Origin: CAYNLK01 sp964398055
Lineage (GTDB): Bacteria > Chloroflexota > Anaerolineae > 4572-78 > J111
Direction of reading: 5' to 3'
DNA: 40,226 nt
Assembly (NCBI GenBank): GCA_964398055.1
Contig: CAYNLK010000054.1
Span: 1-40,226, forward strand
Shown here: positions 1-7,202 of the stretch, piece by piece
Layout of the letters: every line of letters starts with the position of its first letter
Numbering within the stretch: position 1 is the stretch's first letter
The notes under the pieces: generated by a model
Database searches by the model: none
What the model saw: the letters and a program-made list of their open reading frames with translations, nothing else
What the model was told of the DNA's origin: nothing
Made by a program: the position numbers and the translations under genes

Positions 1-90
1 GGTGGTTTTCTGCTTCGGCTTACCCTGATTTTTTGGGCTTGGCAAATGTTAAATCCGTCGGCCAATCAGGGTTATTTTACAAAACCTTAA
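1..90 (+). CDS. C-terminal end of a probable membrane protein (partial)
   Basis: Frame 1 is open from the window edge to a TAA at 88-90 and encodes 29 residues with a hydrophobic helix-like stretch (LLRLTLIFWAWQML) followed by a short polar tail. It could be the last transmembrane segment of a membrane protein whose gene starts outside the window. With only 29 codons this may be chance. The sequence from 91 to 172 holds nothing else I can support. Confidence 0.3.
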   Translation, partial: GGFLLRLTLIFWAWQMLNPSANQGYFTKP

Positions 91-172
91 CCCCGGCTTA
101 ATCCTGCCTTAAAACTGCTCTGGTAAACTACTCCAATTGACTAATTTTCAACAAGAACCGAGGTATTCCAAA

Positions 173-991
173 TTGTCAAACACCATCAACATTACGACCG
201 ATTATCACATGCATTCCACCTTCAGCCCGGATGGCGACCACTCCCCGGCCCAACTTTGCCAGCGCGCCCTGGAGCTGGGCTTGACCGAGATTGCCATCAC
301 CGAGCACGCCGAATGGCAGCCGGCCAGTTCGCTGCACGATTTCCCGCAAGCGGCGGCCTACTTTGCCGCGCTGGAACAGGTTCGGGCCGAATTTGGCCGG
401 CGCGGACTGACCGTCTACAGCGGCGTTGAACTCGGCAATCCCCATCACTATGCCGCCCAGGCCGGCCAACTGCTGCGGGCCTATCCCTTTGACGTGGTCA
501 TTGGCTCGCTACACTGGCTGTATGGCGAAAACATCCATCTGGCCGCCTGCTTTGCCAACCGCCAGCCGGACCAGGTTTACGCCGACTATTTCGCCGAGTT
601 GGGCCGCATGGCCCGGGATTTTGATTTTGACTTTGTGGCTCACTTTGACCGGATGATCTGGCGAGGCACACTGCTGGGCGCCACTTTTGATCCCTGGCGG
701 CTGGAGCCGGTGATTCGCCCGGCCCTGGCGGCCATCGCCTGGAGCGGCAAGGCGTTGGAACTCAACACCCGTTTTCTCACCCACACGCCCAACTGGAACG
801 AGGCGCTGGTCACGATGTTTGGCTGGTTCCGGGAGGCCGGCGGCAGCCGGGTTGTGGTCAACTCCGATGCGCACCACATCACCGAGCTGGGTCGAAATAC
901 GGCCATTGCCGGGGAACTACTGACCGCGGCCGGCTTTGAGCTGCCGCAGCAGTTGTGGCGAGTACCGGTCAGGGCCACGGCGCTGGCGTAA
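173..991 (+). CDS. PHP-domain phosphatase, histidinol-phosphatase (HisK) family
   Basis: A PHP-fold metal-dependent phosphoesterase. Members of this family dephosphorylate L-histidinol phosphate, though many paralogues act on other phosphate esters. The metal ligands are visible in order: the HMH motif close to the N-terminus (DYHMHSTFSPDG), TEHAEW, GVELGNPHH, GSLHW, AHFD and the C-terminal NSDAHH. The length of about 272 residues is normal. The frame opens at a TTG at 137 without a good ribosome site. I prefer the TTG at 173, which has GAGGT eight bases upstream. The first ATG lies inside the HxH motif and cannot be the start. No other his genes are nearby, so a role in histidine synthesis is not shown. 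A perfect hairpin follows the stop. Confidence 0.85.
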   Translation: MSNTINITTDYHMHSTFSPDGDHSPAQLCQRALELGLTEIAITEHAEWQPASSLHDFPQAAAYFAALEQVRAEFGRRGLTVYSGVELGNPHHYAAQAGQLLRAYPFDVVIGSLHWLYGENIHLAACFANRQPDQVYADYFAELGRMARDFDFDFVAHFDRMIWRGTLLGATFDPWRLEPVIRPALAAIAWSGKALELNTRFLTHTPNWNEALVTMFGWFREAGGSRVVVNSDAHHITELGRNTAIAGELLTAAGFELPQQLWRVPVRATALA

Positions 992-1006
992 AATCGGAAT
1001 CAATTT

Positions 1007-1041
1007 AAGGTGACCGGCACTTTTGAAGTGCCGGTCACCTT
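1007..1041 (+). terminator. Perfect 16-bp hairpin downstream of the PHP gene
   Basis: The arms AAGGTGACCGGCACTT (1007-1022) and its exact complement (1026-1041) enclose a 3-base loop. It lies 16 bases after the PHP stop, so it is probably a transcription terminator. No long T tract follows, so this may instead be an mRNA 3'-end stabiliser. It overlaps the first possible start of the next reading frame (1010), which argues against that start. Confidence 0.55.
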
Positions 1042-1082
1042 ATCTGCCCAACACGCTGGATACACCCTCAACCGGACTGGCC

Positions 1083-1110
1083 TTGCCTCCCAAGTCCGAA
1101 TAAGTATAAT
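1083..1110 (+). promoter_or_regulatory. Sigma-70-like promoter for the first glycosyltransferase
   Basis: TTGCCT (1083-1088), 16 bases, then TATAAT (1105-1110). It lies downstream of the hairpin and upstream of the proposed TTG start at 1229, so it would drive both glycosyltransferase genes with a leader of about 110 bases. Confidence 0.5.
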
Positions 1111-1183
1111 CAAGGGATATTATCGATTTGCGATTGACGGCACTTGCCCCGGAACGAAATGGGGGCGCCACACCTGCCCTGTA

Positions 1184-1225
1184 GATTTGCTACTCGCCAT
1201 TCGCTATTCGCAATTTGAGATTTGT
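1184..1225 (+). repeat. Heptanucleotide tandem repeat, six units
   Basis: Six consecutive 7-base units follow the pattern NATTYGN: GATTTGC, TACTCGC, CATTCGC, TATTCGC, AATTTGA, GATTTGT. The array ends three bases before the likely TTG start of the glycosyltransferase. The same 7-base periodicity recurs at 17814 and 22241, resembling the short tandemly repeated repetitive sequences known from cyanobacteria. Confidence 0.75.
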
Positions 1226-1228
1226 CCC

Positions 1229-2395
1229 TTGAGAATTGCCATCAATGCCTGGTTTTGGGATAATCCGGCGGTAGGCAGCGGCCAGTATCTTAAATATCTG
1301 GTCCCGGCCCTGCTGCAAGCTGATCCCGACCTTGAAATCAACCTGATCACGCCCAAACCGGTTGAACCGACATCGGACTTACCGGCCCAATCTGTAACGT
1401 CGCGCCTGAAATTCCAGGTGAGGCCCACTCCTTTTGCCAACCAGTCCGTTAACCTGGCCAAGGTTTGGTTCGAACAGGTTACGTTTCCGCGGGCCTGCCG
1501 TAAATTGGGCGTTGAGCTGGCCCACGTGCCCTACTTCGGCTCGCCGCTCTCGCCCACGGTCCCAACCGTAGTGACCATCCACGACCTGATCCCGCTGGTC
1601 TTACGGGAATACCGCGGCAACGCGGCGGTGCGGCTCTACACCTCGTTGGTCGCCGCGGCCGCGCCCCGGGCCAAAATCATCCTGGCCGATTCGGAATGGA
1701 GCAAACAGGATATTCTGCGCAAACTGGGCGTGGCTGAGGAGCAGGTCAGGGTAGTCTATCTGGCTCCGGCGCCCCACTTCCAACCGGCCAAAACCTGGCA
1801 GCAGGTGATCGAGATCAAGCAAAAGTATAACCTGCCGGAACATTTTGTCCTTTACCTGGGCGGGTACGACGTGCGCAAAAATGTCAAAGCCTTGCTGTAC
1901 GCCTACACCTGGGTCAGCGCTACCCTGGCCCACCAATATCCGCTGGTTCTGGCGGGCAAGTTGCCGGCCGAGGACACACCCTTCTTTCCCGACCCGCGGC
2001 GCACGGCCCGTGAATTGGGCCTTGAGGAATGTATTGTTACGCCGGGCTGGATTGCCGAGGCTGATTTACCGCTTGTGTACGCCGCGGCCGACGTCTTTGT
2101 TTACCCGTCTCGCTATGAGGGCTTTGGCCTGCCGGTGCTGGAGGCGATGGCCTGCGGCACGCCGGTGGTAACGACCAACGCCAGCTCGATCCCGGAACTG
2201 GCCGGGCCGGCCGCCTTTCAAATCGACCCGGACGACACCAAACATATGGCCGCGCCGATCATCCGCCTCTGCACCGAGGAGGAGTCGAACGACGACATGA
2301 TCGAGCGCGGCTTTGCTCAAGTGGAGAAGTTTAGCTGGCAGAAGACCGCCACAGAAACCTTGCAAGCTTATCGTGAGGCGGTGCAAAAGAGATAG
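1229..2395 (+). CDS. Glycosyltransferase family 4 (GT-B fold)
   Basis: A cytoplasmic retaining glycosyltransferase moving a sugar from a nucleotide-sugar donor to an unknown acceptor. The N-terminal domain begins RIAINAWFWDNPAVGSGQY, with the glycine-rich acceptor-side loop. The C-terminal donor domain has LYLGGYDVRKN and the EX7E motif in YEGFGLPVLEAM, followed by CGTPVV and SIPELAG. The frame is open back to 1010, but that part covers a hairpin, a promoter and a heptamer repeat, and its translation resembles no glycosyltransferase. The TTG at 1229 gives 389 residues, a typical length. The next gene is another GT4, so the pair probably builds part of an exopolysaccharide or glycolipid (inference). 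Confidence 0.85.
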   Translation: MRIAINAWFWDNPAVGSGQYLKYLVPALLQADPDLEINLITPKPVEPTSDLPAQSVTSRLKFQVRPTPFANQSVNLAKVWFEQVTFPRACRKLGVELAHVPYFGSPLSPTVPTVVTIHDLIPLVLREYRGNAAVRLYTSLVAAAAPRAKIILADSEWSKQDILRKLGVAEEQVRVVYLAPAPHFQPAKTWQQVIEIKQKYNLPEHFVLYLGGYDVRKNVKALLYAYTWVSATLAHQYPLVLAGKLPAEDTPFFPDPRRTARELGLEECIVTPGWIAEADLPLVYAAADVFVYPSRYEGFGLPVLEAMACGTPVVTTNASSIPELAGPAAFQIDPDDTKHMAAPIIRLCTEEESNDDMIERGFAQVEKFSWQKTATETLQAYREAVQKR

Positions 2396-2415
2396 ACTTC
2401 TCGCTAATGGATATT

Positions 2416-2452
2416 GCGTGTTTCGTGGTGCCTAAACTTTCACGAAATACGC
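2416..2452. repeat. Imperfect inverted repeat between glycosyltransferase genes
   Basis: GCGTGTTTCGTG (2416-2427) and CACGAAATACGC (2441-2452) pair with one G-T wobble around a 13-base loop. The flanking bases belong to the same vocabulary as the repeat at 22241 (ATTGCGT units), suggesting a decayed member of that repeat family. It could form an mRNA hairpin between the two genes. Confidence 0.5.
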
Positions 2453-2494
2453 ACCACCCAATATGAAATCTATCATCTTCATTGGTAAAACCTG

Positions 2495-3667
2495 ATGAAA
2501 GTATTGATGCTTTCCAAAGCCTGCATTGTAGGCGCTTATCAAAAAAAATTAGAGGAAATCGCGGCCTTTGAGGAGGTCGAGTTGACCGTGGCGGTCCCGC
2601 CCTCATGGGAGGACCCGCGTACGCCAACCCGTCTGGAGAAAGTGCATACCCAGGGGTATGAGTTGATCGTCACCACCATCGCCTTTAACGGCAACTATCA
2701 CCTTCATTTCTACCCAAAATTGAGGCAAATTGTCCGCCAGGTAAAGCCGGATGTATTCCACATCGACGAGGAACCGTACAACCTGGCCACCTTCCAGGCT
2801 ATGCGACTGGCCCAATCGATCCGGGCCAAAACGGTGGTCTTTAGCTGGCAGAATATGTACAAACGCTACCCACCCCCGTTTAGTCTGATGGAGCGATACG
2901 TTCTGGCCAACACCAACGCCCTGCTGGTGGGCAGCAGTGAAGCCTGGCAGGTCTGGAGCCGCAAGGGCTATGCCGGGCCCATCCACCTCATCCCCCAATT
3001 TGGGGTAGACCCGGCCATCTACTATCGCCACGAACGGCCGGCCCGCCAGGGTAAGATGAGCGTGTTCAAGCAGCGCGACAGTCGCCGCCCCAGCCAGCCG
3101 GCCCTGGTCATCGGTTATGTCGGCCGGTTGGTCGAGGAAAAAGGGGTGGACATCTTATTGCAAGCGGCTCACCAACTGGTCGGCCCGTGGACGATGCATA
3201 TTCTGGGCAGCGGCCCGGATCGAGCCCGGCTGGAAAAAATAGGCCAATGGCTGGGTATTGGCCCGCGCCTCACCTTTGACCAGAAATTACCCTCCACCCA
3301 TTTGCCCCACTACTTTAGCGGCTTAGATGTCTTGGTGCTGCCCTCGGTCAGTCGCAGCAATTGGAAAGAGCAGTTTGGCCGGGTGTTGATCGAGGCGATG
3401 GCCTGCGACGTGATCACCATCGGCGCTCGCACCGGAGCCATCCCCGAGGTGATCGGCGATGCCGGGTTGACTTTTGCCGAAGGCAACGTGGAGGAACTAC
3501 GGGCACATTTGCAGCGGCTCATCGACGATATCGCCCTGCGCGATGAGTTGCGCCGCAAAGGCCGCCAGCGGGTCACGGAAAATTACACCCAGGTCGCCAT
3601 TGCCAAAAACACGGTTGAGGTTTATCGCCAACTTCTGGCCCCTGAAATAGTTGCCGCCTCAACCTGA
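2495..3667 (+). CDS. Glycosyltransferase family 4
   Basis: A second GT-B glycosyltransferase, 390 residues. It starts MKVLMLSKACIVGAY and has the acceptor-domain pattern FHIDEEPYNLAT. The donor domain carries IGYVGRLVEEKGVDILLQA, HILGSGPDRARLE and an EX7E-type motif in EQFGRVLIEAMAC, followed by GAIPEVIGDAG. Donor and acceptor cannot be read from the sequence. It lies 100 bases behind the first GT4 on the same strand and is probably co-transcribed with it. The start has no strong Shine-Dalgarno, but it fits the family N-terminus. Confidence 0.87.
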   Translation: MKVLMLSKACIVGAYQKKLEEIAAFEEVELTVAVPPSWEDPRTPTRLEKVHTQGYELIVTTIAFNGNYHLHFYPKLRQIVRQVKPDVFHIDEEPYNLATFQAMRLAQSIRAKTVVFSWQNMYKRYPPPFSLMERYVLANTNALLVGSSEAWQVWSRKGYAGPIHLIPQFGVDPAIYYRHERPARQGKMSVFKQRDSRRPSQPALVIGYVGRLVEEKGVDILLQAAHQLVGPWTMHILGSGPDRARLEKIGQWLGIGPRLTFDQKLPSTHLPHYFSGLDVLVLPSVSRSNWKEQFGRVLIEAMACDVITIGARTGAIPEVIGDAGLTFAEGNVEELRAHLQRLIDDIALRDELRRKGRQRVTENYTQVAIAKNTVEVYRQLLAPEIVAAST

Positions 3668-3705
3668 CCAGCTGACCTGGCCAGGCCATTTTCCACCAAA
3701 AAGAA

Positions 3706-3788
3706 ACACGGAGATGTCTGGAGGTTGCTCAGATCGCCACGGAGTTTTTCCCCCGTGAAACTCTTGCCTTCTCCGTGTAGCTCCGTGT
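3706..3788. terminator. Hairpin-rich gap between converging genes
   Basis: ACACGGAG (3706-3713) can pair with either of two tandem copies of CTCCGTGT (3771-3778, 3781-3788). A nested GAGTTT/AAACTC pairing lies between. The gap separates a + strand glycosyltransferase from a - strand Uma2 gene, so a bidirectional terminator or a decayed interspersed repeat is likely. Confidence 0.45.
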
Positions 3789-3827
3789 AACCTGCCTGCA
3801 CTGGCGCGCCAGAACAACTTTTGCGAG

Positions 3828-4427
3828 TTACTGCGCCACGATCACCTCAGCAACGGCAACGGTAAAACCGGCCAATACTTTTGACCTGGCCGTTTCCCCT
3901 TGACCAAAGCGTCCCAGCCGGGTATAAACGCCTTCTGCCAGAATGAACACCTCAATCACACCTGCCTGCGGATCGATAATCCAATACTCGGCTACGCCGG
4001 CCTGGGCATAAAGGTCAAACTTGGTCACTTGATCGTACTCTCGACTGCCGGAAGAGAGAATCTCGACCAGCAAATCTGGCGCCCCATTGACATTTTTGTC
4101 GGTGATGATCTTGAGTCGCTCTTTGGCTACGAACAAAAGATCGGGTTGAACCGGCGTCGCGCCGGGTTCCATGACGACGTCGCAGGGCGCATCGAGTACC
4201 TCGCCCAAATCATGTTTTTTGACATAATCCCAGAGAGCAAATTCCAGGTTGCGTGAGATACGCTGGTGCCGGGTAGAAGGCGCGGGTGTCATATAGAGTT
4301 CTCCCCAGATGATTTCATAACGATAGCCGTCGTCGGGCAAGTCCAGGTAATCCTGGTACGTCCACTCCCCCGGACCGGGCCATTGCCGCAGCGGCAGCGC
4401 CGTTGTCGAAATTGCCTTTAGGACCAT
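3828..4427 (-). CDS. Uma2 family (DUF820) PD-(D/E)XK nuclease-like protein
   Basis: Uma2 proteins have a restriction-endonuclease-like fold and are abundant in cyanobacteria and Chloroflexota; their physiological role is unknown. Family landmarks are visible: TYQDYLDLPDDGYRYEIIWG near residue 25, VQPDLLFVAKER, the core PDLLVEILSSGS with candidate metal-binding Asp and Glu, and the partner strand KFDLYAQAGVAEYWIIDP. The length of 199 residues is standard. AGAGGTGAT sits just upstream of the ATG. It stands alone on its strand, separated from the upstream aldehyde dehydrogenase by a repeat cluster. Confidence 0.88.
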   Translation of the reverse strand: MVLKAISTTALPLRQWPGPGEWTYQDYLDLPDDGYRYEIIWGELYMTPAPSTRHQRISRNLEFALWDYVKKHDLGEVLDAPCDVVMEPGATPVQPDLLFVAKERLKIITDKNVNGAPDLLVEILSSGSREYDQVTKFDLYAQAGVAEYWIIDPQAGVIEVFILAEGVYTRLGRFGQGETARSKVLAGFTVAVAEVIVAQ

Positions 4428-4467
4428 TTTTCATCACCTCTCAGGAAATTGTATCTTGTGATGGGTC

Positions 4468-4585
4468 AAAGGTCAATCGTTAATACGGATACCAGAAATC
4501 TTTGGTTTCCTATTCTCGTTCCCAAACTGTAGTTTGGGAACGAGAGTAAAGGCCAATCGTTAATACGGATACCAGAAATCTTTGG
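4468..4585. repeat. 38-bp direct repeat duplicating the aldehyde dehydrogenase 3' end
   Basis: Bases 4468-4505 and 4548-4585 are identical at 37 of 38 positions, differing only at 4473/4553. The second copy contains the last codons and stop of the aldehyde dehydrogenase gene. The first copy is a detached duplicate lying downstream of that gene. A palindromic element fills the space between them, so the layout is copy-hairpin-copy, as if the hairpin arrived with a local duplication. Confidence 0.9.
4511..4548. repeat. Palindromic hairpin element, copy 1
   Basis: Arms of 18 bases (4511-4528, 4531-4548), with one wobble and a 2-base loop, contain the core CTCGTTCCCAAACT and its complement. The same core palindrome recurs at 19245-19285. 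It probably also ends transcription of the aldehyde dehydrogenase gene. Similar palindromes occur as dispersed repeats in other bacterial genomes (recollection, not checked). Confidence 0.8.
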
Positions 4586-6017
4586 GCTTGTCGTCAAAAT
4601 CCCAATGGACATGCTTGGTTTCCAGGAAACTCTCCAGCCCTTCCTCGCCCAGCTCGCGAGCATTGCCGCTCAGCTTCATCCCGCCAAAAGGACCAGCATA
4701 GTTGTCGGTGAGGGGATCGTTGATCCAGACCGTCCCGGCCCGGACCTCCTCAAAGAACCGCTTGGCCAGGCGGGCGTCGTTGGTGCGGATAACCGCGCCC
4801 AGCCCGTAGTCGCTATCGTTGGCCAGGGCAATGGCTTCATCAAAAGTACGGTAGGTCATAATCGGAATGGTTGGGCCAAAGGTCTCCTCGCGCATACACT
4901 GCATCGAGTGGTTGACGTTGACCAACACCGTCGGCTCGTAGAACCAACCCTGCTCCAATTTTTCGGGCGCCCGGCCACCGGTCAGCACCTTGGCTCCCTT
5001 GCTGACCGCCTCAGCCACATGGCTGGCCACCTTGTCGCGGTAGCCCGGCGCGGCCAGCGGCCCCATATCGGTAGTTCGCTCGATCCCCGGCCCCAGCCGC
5101 AGCCCCCGCACAAAATCGACCATGGCTCCGGCAAAGGCCTGGCCCATGTGCTCCGGCACGTAGACCCGCTCGGTGGAGGTGCAGACCTGCCCGGCGTTGA
5201 TCAGGGCGGCATAGGCCACCGCCTCGACCGCGGTCTCGATGTCGGCGTCGGGCGCGATCACAAACGGGTCTTTGCCGCCCAGCTCCAGGTGCAACCGCTT
5301 GATCCGTTTGGCGGCCAGCCCGGCGATACGTTGCCCAATCCCGGTGGAGCCGGTGAAGGCAATCACCGGCACGTCGGGGTGTTCCACCAGCACGTCGCCC
5401 ACCCGGCTGCCGCGCCCGGTCAGCACGTTGACCACCCCCGGCGGGAAATGATCCAACACCAGGTGGGCCAGACGCAACATCGAGAGAGGGGTATGGGTGG
5501 AGGGTTTGATGATGACGGTATTGCCGGCGGCCAGGGCCGGGGCTACCTTCCAGATCATGAGCAGTAGCGGATAATTAAAGGGGACGATGCAGCCAACCAC
5601 GCCATACGGCTCTTTGAGCACAAAGTTGAATTGCGAGCGGTCAGATGGCGGGATGACCCGGCCCCGGTAGTGACGGATCAGGCCGGCGTAATACTCCAGC
5701 GTGCCGATGACCCACTCGGTTTCCTCCTCGTTTTCAGAGATGGCCTTGCCCTCTTCCAGGGTCAGCAGTTCGACCACGTCATCAAAATGGAGGCGCAGTT
5801 TGTCGGCGGCCTGCTGGAGCATTCTGGCTCGCTCCAGGGCGGTAACCCAGCGCCACTCGTTGAAGGCCGTCTTGGCCGCTTCGATAGCCTTGAGCGCGTC
5901 CTCGGCTGCGCCGTTGGGCACCGTGTCGATGACTTCGGCCGTAGCCGGGTCGAACACCTCCAGAGTCTCACCGCTGCTGCCGGTGACCCACTCACCATTG
6001 ATGTACATTGGCTGCAT
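4560..6017 (-). CDS. NAD(P)-dependent aldehyde dehydrogenase (betaine/aminobutyraldehyde type)
   Basis: Oxidises an aldehyde to the carboxylate with NAD(P). The full ALDH superfamily set is present in 485 residues: the catalytic Asn region VPFNYPLLLMIWKVAPALAAG, the cofactor loop FTGSTGIGQRIA, the general-base Glu245 in LELGGKDP, the nucleophile Cys279 in AGQVCTSTERV, and EETFGPTIPI near the end. The best resemblance is to betaine or aminobutyraldehyde dehydrogenases, but substrate cannot be fixed from sequence. A polyamine-type ABC transporter and a class III aminotransferase lie 7-13 kb away, which would suit aminobutyraldehyde oxidation (inference). AAAGGAGA sits seven bases before the ATG. 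Its 3' end is duplicated just downstream. Confidence 0.92.
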   Translation of the reverse strand: MQPMYINGEWVTGSSGETLEVFDPATAEVIDTVPNGAAEDALKAIEAAKTAFNEWRWVTALERARMLQQAADKLRLHFDDVVELLTLEEGKAISENEEETEWVIGTLEYYAGLIRHYRGRVIPPSDRSQFNFVLKEPYGVVGCIVPFNYPLLLMIWKVAPALAAGNTVIIKPSTHTPLSMLRLAHLVLDHFPPGVVNVLTGRGSRVGDVLVEHPDVPVIAFTGSTGIGQRIAGLAAKRIKRLHLELGGKDPFVIAPDADIETAVEAVAYAALINAGQVCTSTERVYVPEHMGQAFAGAMVDFVRGLRLGPGIERTTDMGPLAAPGYRDKVASHVAEAVSKGAKVLTGGRAPEKLEQGWFYEPTVLVNVNHSMQCMREETFGPTIPIMTYRTFDEAIALANDSDYGLGAVIRTNDARLAKRFFEEVRAGTVWINDPLTDNYAGPFGGMKLSGNARELGEEGLESFLETKHVHWDFDDKPKDFWYPY

Positions 6018-6201
6018 AAGTTCAGTCTCCTTTGCTCAAGAATTTTTGGGCTGTCACGGCGTCAACTTTAAACACCTTGACTAACTCAGCTCATTAGCTC
6101 TCCGCCAAAGATCCGGGAAATATTCTAGCACACGCCGTTTAAGCCCATAGCCTAAATCACTTTTTGGCAATGGCTCAAGTTTGAATACTGGTGATGACCA
6201 T

Positions 6202-6227
6202 ATAGCCTTATCAGATAGCCTTATCAG
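6202..6227. repeat. 13-bp perfect tandem duplication at the endonuclease gene end
   Basis: ATAGCCTTATCAG occurs twice head to tail (6202-6214, 6215-6227). Thirteen bases is not a multiple of three, so the second copy shifts the frame of the overlapping - strand gene and creates its present stop at 6211. With one copy removed, the frame runs on to a TAG at 6081-6083. Confidence 0.92.
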
Positions 6228-6885
6228 CAAAAGGATAATATTTTAACTGGCCACCTGAATGCCCGTACCATTCTATCATTACTCCGTCATCATCACGGCC
6301 TATTAAACGCCTGCCATCCACTTCCCAAGACAAAGTTTGAGGGTCTGGTAATTGAACCGGAAACTGAAAGAGTCTGTACCGCCCAGTTGCTTTATGCCAT
6401 TGCAACAATAAATAGAAGCTCCGGTTTATCTCAACTGTTCCCTCTTGCTCTAAACTGACTTCATTGTGCCAACTTTCAACCAGACCGAGAAGGATTTTTC
6501 CAGCTGTATTGGGATCGGTGTTATAATCAGCTATACTTCTGGCTCTCAGACCATCCCAAAATTTACCTGCTGAATTGGAAACTTCAACCGTTACTCGTCC
6601 GGTTTTTTCAACAATCTGCAAAGTCTGACGCATCTTACAAGAGATGCCATAGTAAATTTTCTGATTGGGGGAAAGTGGAACGAGGACATCAAAAATAGCC
6701 TTACTTTCTTGAGCAAGACCATCAAAGGCTAAGGCAACAGATCGCTCAAAATCTCGCCAACCGGGCAAACTTTTACCTGGCTCAAAAACAAGTTGTCCCG
6801 TGCCATCTTGAAAGGTACTCAAAACTAGGCGCAGTTTTTCAATTTGGCCTTTTGTGGGTATACTACCTGTAAAAGTATAGCTCAT
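6211..6885 (-). CDS. Putative type II restriction endonuclease, C-terminally truncated
   Basis: I do not recognise the exact family. The call rests on position between an XRE controller and a Dam-type methylase. It also rests on a possible PD-(D/E)XK-like core: Glu47 in a helix, Asp66 (AIFDVLVP), then a strand ending ISCKMR with Lys84, where the usual acidic residue before the lysine is replaced by Ser82. The gene starts 5 bases after the XRE stop, so the two are co-transcribed. A 13-bp tandem duplication truncates it at 224 residues. Removing one copy restores a 263-residue frame with a plausible charged, aromatic end (YFPDLWRRANELS). The nuclease may therefore be inactive or altered. Base composition is AT-richer than in neighbouring genes, suggesting acquisition by transfer. 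Confidence 0.6.
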   Translation of the reverse strand: MSYTFTGSIPTKGQIEKLRLVLSTFQDGTGQLVFEPGKSLPGWRDFERSVALAFDGLAQESKAIFDVLVPLSPNQKIYYGISCKMRQTLQIVEKTGRVTVEVSNSAGKFWDGLRARSIADYNTDPNTAGKILLGLVESWHNEVSLEQEGTVEINRSFYLLLQWHKATGRYRLFQFPVQLPDPQTLSWEVDGRRLIGRDDDGVMIEWYGHSGGQLKYYPFADKAI

Positions 6886-6890
6886 TTGAG

Positions 6891-7106
6891 CTACTCCAAA
6901 TCTAATTCATCTTTCAAAAGCTGGTCGGTACTGACCTCAAATAAACGAGCAACTTTAAGTACAAATTCTGCGGTCGGTTTTTTCTTGCCAGACTCTAATT
7001 CGCTGATATATCCATGAGCACTAAAGCCAAGTTCAAATGCCAATTCCTTGAGTGTCATTCCACGTTGAGTACGCAAAGTTCGTAATTTTTCACCAAACCT
7101 TTGCAT
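6891..7106 (-). CDS. XRE-family helix-turn-helix regulator, probable R-M controller (C) protein
   Basis: A 71-residue single-domain HTH_3 protein. The five-helix pattern is clear: LRTLRTQRGMTLKELAFEL, then the recognition helix region GFSAHGYISELESGKKKP, then a dimerisation helix FVLKVARLFEVSTDQLL. Controller proteins of restriction-modification systems have this size and bind tandem operators to delay nuclease expression. Here the gene lies directly upstream of the putative nuclease and divergent from the methylase. The shared gap holds two near-identical 11-base sequences 21 bases apart. GAAGGA lies before the ATG. Confidence 0.85.
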   Translation of the reverse strand: MQRFGEKLRTLRTQRGMTLKELAFELGFSAHGYISELESGKKKPTAEFVLKVARLFEVSTDQLLKDELDLE

Positions 7107-7132
7107 CCGTTGTCCTTCGTAACATTAAAGAT

Positions 7133-7161
7133 TTGACAAACACAATTAAACATGGTAAATT
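7133..7161 (+). promoter_or_regulatory. Candidate methylase promoter
   Basis: TTGACA (7133-7138), 17 bases, then TAAATT (7156-7161). The -35 is perfect and the -10 is weaker. It lies just before the proposed operator repeats in the xre-methylase divergent gap. A second possible -10, TATACT (7181-7186), sits between the two repeats. Confidence 0.45.
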
Positions 7162-7201
7162 TCTCTAATAGAGACAATTCTATACTTTAAAGAGACCATT
7201 C
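7162..7201. promoter_or_regulatory. Candidate controller operator: palindrome plus 21-bp-spaced direct repeats
   Basis: TCTCTA-A-TAGAGA (7162-7174) is a perfect palindrome. AGAGACAATTC (7170-7180) and AGAGACCATTC (7191-7201) are direct repeats differing at one base, with starts exactly 21 bases (two helical turns) apart. Their place between the divergent xre and methylase genes suits a C-box operator bound by the XRE protein. The sequence does not match the classical GACT-AGTC C-box, so this is inference. Confidence 0.5.
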
Positions 7202-7202
7202 G

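Noticed and set aside
1010..1228. N-terminal extension of the first glycosyltransferase
   Set aside because: It overlaps a perfect hairpin, a promoter and a heptamer repeat, and the translated stretch resembles no glycosyltransferase.
4466..4663. 65-codon - strand frame overlapping the aldehyde dehydrogenase end
   Set aside because: Out-of-frame reading of the dehydrogenase and its duplicated terminus.
4605..5567. 320-codon open frame on the + strand
   Set aside because: Antisense to the aldehyde dehydrogenase, which has all catalytic motifs; the composition is typical of a GC-rich shadow frame (many His, Gln, Gly, Pro) with no domain.
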